Shown piece after piece: positions 11,233 through 22,100 of a stretch of DNA of 64,000 nucleotides (its first letter is position 1; each line of letters begins with the position of its first letter). Position numbers and translations under genes: made by a program. The notes below the pieces were generated by a model, which did no database searches, was not told where the DNA came from, and worked only from the letters and a program-made list of their open reading frames with translations. The DNA is taken from positions 1 through 64,000 of the forward strand of contig JAXGGA010002384.1 in assembly GCA_038373865.1 (NCBI GenBank), written 5' to 3'. This DNA comes from Uloborus plumipes (lineage: Eukaryota > Arthropoda > Arachnida > Araneae > Uloboridae).

Positions 11233-13048
11233 GGCAATTCTAGCGATGCCTAAAGATTCATTTACTCTAATAAAACTGCTCCATGCAATTAAAAGTGACA
11301 ACCGACTTGAAGTTCGCACAATTCTGCAGAATGAGCCGGATTTAGTTGACGTCATGCTAACTCGTCCCGCGTTTTGGCAACCCGCCAATAAAGATAATTC
11401 AGATGTCGTTACAGCCAGACACCGTTTTTGGAGAGTGGGCTACCATCCCCAGGTGGCTCCTTTGCACTTGGCTGCGACGCTAGGATTGAAAGGAATGGTC
11501 AAAGAACTTCTCCATGCTGGTGCCAATAGACGTCTTCCTACCAATATCGGAAGGATACCTCTGCACTGTGCTCTTCTGAACAATGCCAAGGGTGTTGCAG
11601 AAGTGCTTGTTGAGTCTGACAGAGCTAACGACATGCAAGATCAGAGGGGAGAAACCCCCCTGCATTTGGCCGCGAGATCTGGATATGCAGGAATACTCTT
11701 GAAATTGCTGGCTGCGGGGGCTAACACCCGTATTCAATGTATTTGCGGTTTGACTCCCCTTCACGCCGCGCTTTTTGCGAGGAGAAAGCTAATTGCAGAA
11801 ATCCTGGTCGATATCGACAGCGGAATTAACCTTAAGGACGGGTTTGGTCAGACCCCCTTACACTTGGCTGCAGGAGCAGGATATGTAGGAATATTGAGGA
11901 AGCTGCTGGCTGCGGGGGCTGATGTCCGCGTCCAATGTGCTTCGGGGTGCACGCCCCTCCACCACGCACTTATGGGTATAAAAGAGAACACGGCAGAAGT
12001 TCTTGTCGAGTTATTCAGCGGTAATTGCGTGTTAGATTGTTACGGCAACAGTCCTTTGCATCTAGCTGCTAAAGCAGGAATGGTGAGAACAACGAAGAAG
12101 CTTCTAGCTGCGGGTGCTGATGTCCGTGTCCAAAACAAACTTGGTCGCACGCCTCTTCACCTTGCTCTTATGGAAGGGAAGGAAGACGTAGCAACTTTAC
12201 TTGTCGATTTAGACAGCAAAAATGACCTAAGAAGTTGCTCCGGCTACTCTCCCTTGCATATAGCGACACACAGAGGAATGGTAGGAATAATGAAGAAGCT
12301 GCTTGATGCAGGGGCTGATATCCGTGCCCAAACAGATTTCGGTCACACGCCTCTTCACCTCGCTTTTACGGCAGGAAAAGTGGAGTCAGTGAATTTACTT
12401 GTCGATATAGACAGCGAAAATGACCTACAAGATATAAGTAACTACACTCCCTTGTTTCTCGCTGTTTTCATCGGATCAGAAGAAGTAGTGAGGAAGCTGT
12501 TGTTCTCTAACGTGCATCCAAAGATAAAATTGAGGAATGGCCGTGTCCATCCACTGTGGTCCGTCGCTGCACGTTGGGGAAACGATATAGGGAAGATGAT
12601 CCTTGCATCTTGCGTCTTGAAGCAGCTTGTAATCGATGAGGATGATTTGCTGCCTACTACCCGTGATAGTCAGAATTACGTCAAACTCCTGCTTGAGTTA
12701 AACACCGAGGTCCACCAGATGAAGGGCACAAAGCTGCATGGAACTGCTATATCCTACTATGATCTTGCTACGACATCCGTGGCAAAACTGGCGTTCTACT
12801 GCGGAAACGAAAGTGTCCGTAAAGTTTTAAGCCAGAATCAGTTGCATAGGTTTCCAAATTATGCCGAACTGATTTCTTTTCGAATGAAGAAGGCGGTAAC
12901 GAGGAGGATTCGATATGATCAGTGCGTGGAGTGCTTTGCTGTCTTGCGCAACAGCTTGCCCTCTCTTTCTAGAATCACCATTGACACTGTGTTATTTAAC
13001 TTCAGTGAGAAGGAAATGCAAGTGTTTGTCGAAGCTTTCATATTCTAA
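11233..13048 (+). CDS. Ankyrin-repeat protein, 600 aa, single coding exon
   Basis: The ORF starts at ATG 11246, 13 bases after a good acceptor (CTCTCTTTCAG, AG at 11231-11232), and stops at 13046-13048. Residues 1-70 lack ankyrin signatures. From about residue 71 to 440 there are ten or eleven ankyrin repeats with the TPLHLA core and LLxAGAD turns. Odd and even repeats differ consistently (LLAAGADVRVQ types alternating with AEVLVDIDSGN types), so the real unit is a pair of about 66 residues. The last 150 residues are non-ankyrin and end in LPSLSRITIDTVLFNFSEKE, vaguely reminiscent of a SOCS- or PRANC-like tail, but I cannot assign it. There is no signal peptide or membrane segment, so a soluble scaffold or adaptor is likely. 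Partner unknown. A 5' untranslated exon upstream is implied. Intact frame and normal codon use argue for a live gene. Confidence 0.85.
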
Positions 13049-13343
13049 TATTTCAAACTCTTTTAATCATTGAACTGAACTTAGTAACGCCCTCGTAATA
13101 CTAGATGGCCACCGCATTTGCCTCTAAAAGAAATCCAATGTTTCGGAAGAAAGCGTTACATTACGGATTGCAGCTATTGGCGATAGATCCAAAACAATTC
13201 AAATCCAATTTTTGATTGGTTTGTTTCTGAATTTAAATTTAGAAATCAACCAATTGTTAATTTCTCTGCTATTTTCTTTGTTTCGAAGAACTGTGATAGA
13301 TGGCAAGTGTGTTCAAAACTTTGGGCTTAATTTTGCTCTATGT

Positions 13344-13825
13344 TATAAAAATATTTTTGAAAAAAAAAAAAATAAAACCAACTTCAGGACTTCACTCGGA
13401 AAGTGCTCTAAAAAGTAAAAAATAATTTTATTCTTTGAACACCATCGATACTATATTTAAACATCAGTTTTGAAGTCGGCGCAAAAGCACCAAATAGAAT
13501 CATTCGACACTATAATTCAAATTGTACTTATAAATTTCAATGAATCCAGGTTCTTTAATCGCATTCGCCTATACACTACATTGACAACCACATACTTATG
13601 TAATGGTACAAAAATTCAGCGCTGAATTTTCAATGGGTTATCTGAAAAATATAGTAAACATCATTTTACCTATGGTTTTTTGCGCCGACTTCAAAACTGA
13701 TGTTTAATTGTAGTATCGATGGTGTTCAAAGAATAAAATTATTTTTTACTTTTTAGAGCACTTTCCGAGTGAAGTCCTGAAGTCGGTTTAATTTTTTTTT
13801 CAAAAATATTTTTATTTTATTCTTT
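13344..13825. mobile_element. Foldback repeat (GCGCCGACTTCAAAA arms), copy 1
   Basis: Arms of about 140 bp (13344-13485 and 13675-13820) are inverted copies containing ACTTCACTCGGAAAGTGCTC, ACACCATCGATACTA and TTTTGAAGTCGGCGC. A related foldback lies at 58415-58870. Downstream, GCCTGAAAAATGACG..TCAGTCCATTGGCG (14060-14125) is repeated inverted at 23850-23915, and a CCTCCTCCTTTGTTGAAGTCGGTTAAAAA end occurs at 14440-14470, so the whole 13.34-14.47 kb block may be one composite element. Confidence 0.7.
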
Positions 13826-14642
13826 TTAGTGTAAATGTACTTCAATACTAATGAGTTTTATGTTTGATTCAGTTGAGCCTTCATTCAAAATTCTCATTAT
13901 CATTATTATTACTGTTTCATATCAACCACGTTTTATAACAATGGATTTCATATTTAATCATTTAGGACAAATCGCTATAAATTTGAGCAAAAATTTGAAA
14001 ATATATCACAATTTCTTCAGAATCCCTTTCTCAAACCTTATGTAAATTAAAACTAATGAAGCCTGAAAAATGACGAATCTGTCGGTACCTGGTTCGACTT
14101 TCAGTCCATTGGCGTTCAGGAGGACATAGACAGAAATGTACTCAGTTTTAAATATCAGTACATATAAATTTCAAAAAGACCATAGAAATGAATTGCATTA
14201 TGAAATCTAGAGAAGCCTTGCATTCAAAATTGGTCATTATTACGACTACTGTGATCCCGATTTTTATTTCGAACGATTTCTGCAGGTTCCCGCTATCAAA
14301 TCCGGACCACGAGAGGATGGGACCAATCGGAAGCAAAGAGCTTTCAAACAAAAAAAGAATTTTTGAAATCGGTCCAGACGTCTTCGAGTAATCTTATAAC
14401 ATACAAAAAAAAAAAAAAAAAATTCTCGAACGAATTGTATAACCTCCTCCTTTGTTGAAGTCGGTTAAAAATTAAGACAGCTATAGACATTCAGAATTAA
14501 GGAGGCGTTGGTACTACGCAGCGCACTGTATTGAAGGCGTCAATCAATTTGTTTGAATAATTTTGTACTAAAATTAAAACCTATAAAACATACATGATGT
14601 CCAGCCCCTATATAGATTAGAGCTCCTATAGAAGACTAGTTA

Positions 14643-15215
14643 TAGTAGCCTTAATATAGATGAGCCGACGCATCAAGATTAAGTTTGACCACTTTGGATT
14701 CAGCGCGTGTTTGAGGGTTGTCTTTTGTGGCGAGTTATCGCGTTCTGCTAACTTTTCACATGAATTTAACAAAGCTTGGCGACATCCCTAAACTTTGCTC
14801 TGGTAACCCTAGCTCTGTACAATGAAAAATGAAAGTAAAAGTAAATAAGTTGGATCCAAAGTGGTGAAACTTAAGCTTGATGCATCGGCCTAAGGCCCCT
14901 ATATATACGAGCCGGCGCATCAAGATTAAGTTTCACCACTTTGGATCCAGCGCGTGTTTGTGTGTTTGAGTGGTTGTCTTTTCTGGCCAGTAATCGCGTT
15001 TTGGTAATTTTTCACTGTGAGCAGTTATTAACGGCACGTGGATTTGGCGAAGCTTAGCAATGTGCCAAAACTTTTTTCTGGTAAACCTACTCCGCAACAA
15101 TGAAAATTTGAAAGTAAAAGTTAAGGAATTGGATCCAAAGTGGTGAAACTTAATCTTGATGCGTCGGCCTGTCTATATAGCGGCTCTACATCGGCCTGTC
15201 TATGTAGTGGCTCTA
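14643..15215. mobile_element. M298 MITE copy B, split by copy C
   Basis: Left part TAGTAGCCTTAATATAGATGAGCCGACGCATCAAG to GATGCATCGGCC (14890), and right terminus TGTCTATGTAGTGGCTCTA after 15196, together make one older, diverged M298 copy. Copy C inserted into its right TIR. Confidence 0.7.
14891..15188. mobile_element. M298 MITE copy C, inserted in copy B
   Basis: It is 298 bp long, exactly as copy A, with TAAGGCCCC and GGCTCTA ends. The perfect 8-bp TSD CATCGGCC (14883-14890 and 15189-15196) is part of copy B's terminal repeat. Confidence 0.85.
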
Positions 15216-16174
15216 GTCCAGTGGAGAGATAGATGGACAAATTTTCTGTCAGAAAAGTCTAAATGTGCTCTTTTCAAAAATAGGGACAAGTTTACCCACC
15301 AGGTCTCGAGCCTGGGACCTTCCACTTGTAAAGCGAATGAAATAACCAAGAAATAACGGGTACACTATCCCAATAATTTTGAAAATGCTTATAATTTGTT
15401 TTTCAAATTCTGTGCTAAAATTGAAACAAGAATACTAGAGAAGTTTCCTTGATAAGCTCAATTTCCAAGCACTGACTTTGCGATGGAAAGAACCTGTATG
15501 CATTTTTATATGAAATTTGTGTTTCATTACTCTGAATTTTCTCAACTGTTCAACTTAGTTCAACCAATCAACCTGTTACATTAACCAACATTTCTGGGAA
15601 GAACTTACGGTCGTATTCTCCAGACTATTTGACTCCAGGTTAGACACTTGAACCACTGATTGAAGCCTTATTGGTTTAAAAGTCCTCAACTGTCGGTTGG
15701 GCTAATATATACGAGCCGACGCATCAAGATTAATTTTGACCACTTTGGATCCAGCGCGTGTTTGAGTGCTTGAGTGTTTGTCTTTTCTGGCAAAGTATCG
15801 CATTTTGGTAATTTCTCACTGTGAGTAATTATTAGCATCACGTGGTTTTGGCAAAGCTTAGAAATGTGCTAAAACTTTTTTCTGGTAACCATAGCTCGCA
15901 ACAATGAAAAATTGAAAGTAAAAGCATATAAGTTGGATCCAAAGTGGTGAAACTTAATCTTGATGCGTCGGCCCCTATATAGACGAGCCGGCGCATCAAG
16001 ATTAAGTTTCACCACTTTGGATTCAGCGCGTGTTTGTGTGTTTGAGTGGTTGTCTTTTCTGGCCAGTAATCGCGTTTTGGTAATTTTTCCATGTGAACAA
16101 TTATTAGAGGCACGTGGATTTGGCAAAGCTTAGCAATGCGCCAAAAAAATTTTCTGGTAACCCTACTCCGCAAC

Positions 16175-17221
16175 CAGGTCCGGATTACTAAATAGGCAAC
16201 GTAGGCAGTTGCCTATGGGCCCCGGGGTTTTGAAGGGGCCCCGAGAAATTCCGAAAATATCCTTTTTTAACTTTAGATGGCAGTGAGCTGAACGTTAAGA
16301 ACATTATTTGATGCAATATGCGAATAGAACTTAAGTAAACATTCATACTTCCATCCAACTTCTTTCACATCAACAGGGAATAATTTCAACCAAAAGAGAT
16401 GCAAGAGCCCAAGAGTACCCCCAACTTATTTTATCGCTTGAATGGCATGAATTTCACCTAAAATATTAAATTTCGTAAGTGAAGGAGCCTTCCTCTCTAT
16501 GCAACTAAAGCCTTGCTCACCATTAACACTATTTATACCCGTAACATAATCAATCATTATGATTGGTTATGTATTCCATAATTATTTTAAATGATTAACC
16601 CATTAATGCCTAGCGTCCCTTTTTAGGGACGGTTCAAAAAAGGGCCTGAATTTCCCCAAAACAACAAAATAACAGTGTTCAATTAGTACCTTGGTATTGT
16701 TTCAATTCGTTATTAACAGATTTCTGCACATAACTATAGTAAAGTGTGTTCTGTAGTAGTTTTAATGATCTTTATCAAAAATGCCATCGTTCACAATCTC
16801 AAGAAAAAAGCTAAGTTTTCAAAGTTCTTCCCAGCTTTCCAGTTTACGTTCATTGCTGCTTTTATTTCTTCTTATAAAATGTCTTTTTAAATATTATATC
16901 GTAGGCAGAAAAAAATTTAGTAAAAAAAAGGATGTACCCTCTGGGGTCTATCGTAACTTTTAAGGGACGATTTTTCTTTCCTTATTAAAAAAAACTATTT
17001 TTCACGTAATATTTTTTTTTATTTTTCCTGTCCATTAAACATTGTTTGTAACTAGTATACAAAATATCTTTGGAAGAAAAATGTCAGGCATTAATGGGTT
17101 AAAATATATTTGCACAATATATATCAGTTATACTTTTAAATCTCATTTATCAAATACATACGGTGAAGGGGCCCCCTCATTTCAAATGCCTATGGGCCTC
17201 CAAATCTTTAATCCGGCCCTG
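16175..17221. mobile_element. hAT element CAGGTCCGGATTA, 1047 bp
   Basis: Ends CAGGTCCGGATTACTAAA and TTTAATCCGGCCCTG are inverted, with CCTATGGGCC subterminal repeats in inverted orientation. The perfect 8-bp TSD TCCGCAAC (16167-16174 and 17222-17229) is M298 sequence, so removing the insert and one TSD restores copy E. No transposase. It contains a piggyBac-like MITE. Confidence 0.9.
16599..17098. mobile_element. piggyBac-like MITE in TTAA target
   Basis: Termini CCCATTAATGCCT and AGGCATTAATGGG are inverted repeats, flanked by TTAA on both sides (16595-16598, 17099-17102). The TTAA target and CCC..GGG ends are diagnostic of the piggyBac group. A 60-codon ORF inside (16781-16963) is not recognisable as protein. 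Confidence 0.85.
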
Positions 17222-17329
17222 TCCGCAACAATGAAATTTTGAAAGTAAAAGTTAAGGAATTGGATCCAAAGTGGTGAAACTTAATCTTGATGCGTCGGCC
17301 TGTCTATATAGCGGCTCTAGGTTGGGCTG

Positions 17330-19185
17330 TCTGACCGAGGATCGAATAGTTTGGTGAACACGACCGTTAGTATGCATGATATGTAATTTAGAATAATTTT
17401 AAATCAGTACACCTGTTAAAATTTACTTGAATTAAACTTTTTTGGGGAAAGTTTTGTTCTAATGTTTTCACTAATTAAAAGTTTGTTATTTAATTGAAAA
17501 GTACAAACAGGGAAGCAGGTTTTTACGACATCGATTTCATTTTGTGAAAAACTGCATCAAAATATTAAAAAACCGATAAATGGAAAATGACTCAGAGCAA
17601 CTAAAAAAGTGTTTAGTTGACAATACGGACGACGCAGCACACAGAAGACTCGAAAAATTATTCTCACATTACATTCATTCAGTTGGAGAACGTCTTCTGC
17701 CGTCTACGTCTAACTCCGTTCTGACTGGGTCATGAAAATCCCGTTACTAGTAGCAGAGCCCGATCATTCTAACATTGGACATGGGGCATATTTCTATTTC
17801 AGCCCCCCCCCCCTTCTCATATCAGTTACATGTAACGAGTAAAAAAATTCTTACCATACCAGACTGAAATGAAAGTTTTGTGCAAAGATCGAACTTAAAA
17901 AAAAAATAATAATGATGATGCTATCAAATTATTAAGAGAAAAATATACGTCGACATACACAGTAGGCTTTTAGTACAGCAAAATTTACAGTTGGCATTTA
18001 GTATTTATTAGGCATTGGATGAAGTAAGGGGATTTTGCCCCCCCCCCTGAAATCTAAAAGGAGGGGCCTGTACCCCGCGTGCCCCTGCGGTAACCAGGCT
18101 CTGACTATTAGCGACAAGTCAAGGAAATACCCAAGCATTACATTCTTCTGATGATTAATGAAGGAATAGCTAAGCAATCCTACAATAGTATATGAAAAAA
18201 AAAAAAATAATAATTTTAATTTTGACATTTCGAATTCAAATTATGCTTTTCGCAATGACAAATCGTGTGGCGCACGTCCGAGAACACATAACCGAACTTT
18301 GCCCCAGACTTTTTAAAGTTCTTTTGGCTCAGTGGATAAAATTCTGGATCACAAAGGACCCCGGTTAAAACCCCACCATTGACACACATCTGTACGCTAC
18401 ATTGGTTACCCGGCAACTCAACACATGGCTCCATCTACTGCCAGTAGCGCGCAACCATGTCTGGAATTGTTCAAGAGCAAAGGCTGGTTGACTCTTCACG
18501 TTGGCTGTTGGCAGATCGCCAATTTCAAAAAGAAACCACCCGGCAACTAGAGTCAAAAAATAAAAATAAACATGTTGCAATTTGTCATTGTTCAATAAAA
18601 AACGCATCAAGCAACGTGCCATTAAAGGAAAAGTGCCGAATAATCACCACGTGTAATAGGCCCTCCACACGCAGCGGAGTTCACACGTGTCTCAATGTAC
18701 TTCAGATTTTCCGTTGTGAGTGAAGGCATCACTAGGTTGGCTTTCAAAATGCTTCTTCAATCAGATCGAAGCAAAGCGCTTATTTGCTCGTCAAACGTTG
18801 CCAAAATCAATATAGCTGGAGTCTAAAAGTTAATTTTTAAACAAAGCAAGACTCGAAGTTGCAATGCAAAAAAAAAAAAAAAAAAAATCCACCAAATACA
18901 CAATACAAACCCATTAAATAAAACAAAATTGTACATGCCAGATGGTCTTCATTTTCAAAATATCTGATGTATAGATCCAGTGTGGCCATGCTTGTTCTTA
19001 AGATGCGACTATTAAGATCATTGATAAATTCAGTATGTTACATCAACGCCCCCGTATCATGCTAAAGGCATGATATACGCTGCACTGCATTGTAATGTAC
19101 AACTGAAATCAAGTAGCATTTCTGTTTAGAAATTGATTTAATTGTATTTTCCGTTTTGATCTACGTTTGAAATATACCAACGAAG
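17330..19185. other. Intergenic region upstream of syntaxin
   Basis: AT-rich sequence with a C-run near 17805, a second C-run near 18041, and poly-A tracts near 18196 and 18866. ORFs of 72-88 codons on both strands (18216-18723) overlap each other and match nothing I know. I see no clear TATA box or initiator, although the syntaxin promoter is presumably here or in an unseen upstream exon. Confidence 0.4.
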
Positions 19186-22100
19186 ATGTTGCGAGATCGT
19201 ACAGAAGAATTTCGTCGGAGAAATTCAGAGGTAATGTGAATTAGAAATTTTGGAGGCAGTTATCATAACGGGGAATATGCCAAATTGGCGAAAATTTTCA
19301 TTCTAACATTGCTGCTGTAATTTTTTTCTTCTTATACTTTAATTTTATATTTTAACGGGGAGGTTAGGTTTTTTTTTTTAATTTTTGGGGGCAGTTATCA
19401 TAACGGGGAATATGCCAAATTGGCGAAAAAATTTCATTCTAACATTGCTGCTGTAATTTTTTCTTCTTATACTTTAATTTTATATTTTAACGGGGAGTTA
19501 AAGTTTTTTTTACTAACGGAGCAAAAGCGAACTTTCTCGTATAATGCCTTTTCTTACTTTAAAATTAAACAGTTAGTTCTAAAGTTTTTTTTTTCAGCGT
19601 TTGAGAAGCGAGTAAGTTCTTTGTTTTGACTAGTTTGGCGAAATTTTTAGAAAACTTGCCAACGTTCTACGTTATAACGGTTCCCCCAATTTCTTCCGGT
19701 TACATTTTGCATTCACTGTATTTGCTAATTTTTGTTGAATGTACCAAAATGCATTTTCTTTGCTATCAATGCTGCGATAAACTGGTCCTAACGATTCCTA
19801 ATAACATCGTAGATGAAATATGGCTTATACGTTTCAAATTTACCAAGCAAAGTCTATTTTAAACACAGATTGGAGCCCCCATATTTTAATAAATTCCACG
19901 TAACTACCAATATTAGGCTTTTCATTCAGTTCCTTTTCAGAAGCAAAGCACTTCGACCGTCAATCTTCCATCTAGATTGGAGATGCCAGAGTCCATGAAG
20001 AAATTCTTGAATGAAGTAAGATTTACTTTTTGATGTGTGTGTGGCAGTGATTGGATGATCTTTGAAACAAAATGCTATTGTATTAAGCAGTAAGTTACCA
20101 CCTCCAACACATGCAATACACCTCCAACTATTTATTTTCCTCTTGCTTTTTATTTTTGTAGAGTATCGTTTTATTTTATACTAGCCGGGTACCCGGCCCT
20201 GCCCGTGTTTCGGCCGGATATGGTGTTTTAGTGACACTCGTTCATGAATTTTTCAACATTAAAGTGCATATACACACAATGGCTACTTCTGTAAACAATG
20301 GCAATTTTTCTGACTGGACAAACTAAAAAATTGTATTACACACCTTAAATACAAATGCAAGCTACAAATAATGTTTAGGTAACTCGGAAATGTTATAAGC
20401 TTGGTACAGGGTGCGGCGGAGAAACTTGCAGACTTGAAAAGTCAACTAAGGGAAAAGTACATCATGTATCAGTTTACTACTTTTTATAAGATATGGTACC
20501 CATTTTGAATTTTTATATTAGTTAGATTTAAAAACTACATCAGGAAGAATGACGGCCCCTGTTAATGATGCACTCATGTACCCTAGATTTGTTGCACTCT
20601 TTCGAGCATATCGACTGATGGGATGTTGGTGATAGCAAGCCGGATGTTGTTCTCCAGGCATTGCAGGGTCCGTGGCTTGTCGTTGTAAACGATCGATTTG
20701 AGATACCCCCATAAAAAATAGTCACAGAGTGTCAAATCGGAAGAGCGGGCCGGCCACGGTACGTCACCTTTCAAGGAGACGTTATCACTCAACTGGTGAA
20801 CCACAGCAAGTTTGTAGGGATGAAACTGGAGTTCGTTGTGAAGAATTTGTCTCCATGTCCAATAAAAAATCCCCAAAGCAGCAGCGTGTTTACGCGCCGA
20901 ACGCCTGGGAGAGCGCAAAAACGACTCCCTCACTTTTTCGACGTTTTCTAGGGTTCTGGAAATCCGTTGACCTCCTGGGCCTCTGTTTGCCACACTCTCA
21001 CTTTCCCTGAATGTTTTCACCCACAAAACAGTCGATTCTCAGCCAGGAATGGAAACAACAGCTGAATTTTGAACCGAGTTCGGAAGGCACGTTGAGTGGC
21101 GACCACCGAAAGATTATTTGAAAAGTAAGATTCGGCGGCGAACGCTCGTTGCTCCTTTGCCCAACGCATGGCGACAACTAAACTATGAGATAACAAAACT
21201 TCAGGACCTCTCTTTAAAATGAGACTCTTCCCACTCTTTTCTGACCACTCCTTGCTAATTAGCATCCAATTGAAATCAGTAAGTTTCTCTGTCGCACCCT
21301 GTAAAATCAATCGCATTGGAGTCAAGTATTTCCAAACATTACACGTAAAATAAGTCCCATCATTAGTTTATATCCTTATGACTACATTGGTGAAAACATC
21401 TTACGTACCTAACTTAGAAATTTTTTGACTATAAACATTTTCTGTTCTCTAACTGTTGCCAAAATCAATTATCTTTTTTATTTACCCCGTTAGCGATTAT
21501 TGGCACAGATGAATATAAAAATCCTAAGAAAGCAGTAAATTTCATACTTACTTCAGTGAAGCCTTGGTTCACATTTTCATTATGATCACTATTAATATTG
21601 TTGTTGCCAGGCAATAAATTTTTACCACAATGGACTGAAAATTTAATCATTTAATGGGGAAACTACATGAAATTTACTATTTTCCATAATAACTTTTTTA
21701 AACTAAGCTTTTTAGAAATAAATTATAGCTTATCCTGCTCCCTGTTACTGTAGCTATCTACGGTGAAAAAATGGTTAAAATCGGTTCAGTAGTTTGGAAG
21801 ATTACCCCGGACATACGTTTTCAAAAGTAGTCTTTTATGTATATAGACTAGCCGGGTTAGAGCCGCTATATAGACAGGCCGACGCATCAAGCTTAAGTTT
21901 CACCACTTTGGATCCAACTCATTTACTTTTACTTTCATTTTTTATTGTTGCGGAGCTAGGGTTACCAAAGCAAAGTTTCGGTACATTGCCAAGTCATACC
22001 TGCCAACTTGTACGTTCTGGCCGTACAATGTACGTTTTTTTGCCTTTTTGTACGATCGTACGGTAAAGGTGTAAAATCGTACGTTTTTCAGTTTTTTCAT

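Larger units (their letters stand above)
15703..17319. mobile_element. M298 tandem dimer (copies D and E) with one TSD
   Basis: Copy D starts at 15703, and its right end fuses at a shared GGCC (about 15970-15975) to copy E, whose right end is 17319. The only target duplication is GGTTGGGC outside the pair (15695-15702 and 17320-17327). This fits transposition of a dimer as one unit, or recombination after a second insertion. Copy E is itself interrupted at 16175-17221. Confidence 0.75.
20184..21850. repeat. AGCCGGGTACCCGGCC interspersed repeat, copy 1
   Basis: It begins CTAGCCGGGTACCCGGCCCTGCCC and ends with AAAATCGGTTCAGTAGTTTGG..GTATATAGACTAG. Copies 2 (21844-23775) and 3 (24592-25487) have the same order of blocks (GAGTCAACCATTTCC, CCCTGTTACTGTAGCTATCTA). 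Copies 1 and 2 are in direct tandem. Class unknown; perhaps a non-LTR 3' fragment. Copy 1 is split by the mariner-family element at 20407-21301. Confidence 0.75.

Noticed and set aside
11440..11764. Two - strand ORFs inside the ankyrin gene
   Set aside because: Antisense shadows in a codon-biased region.
20729..21010. 93-codon + strand ORF
   Set aside because: Antisense shadow of the decayed mariner-family transposase.
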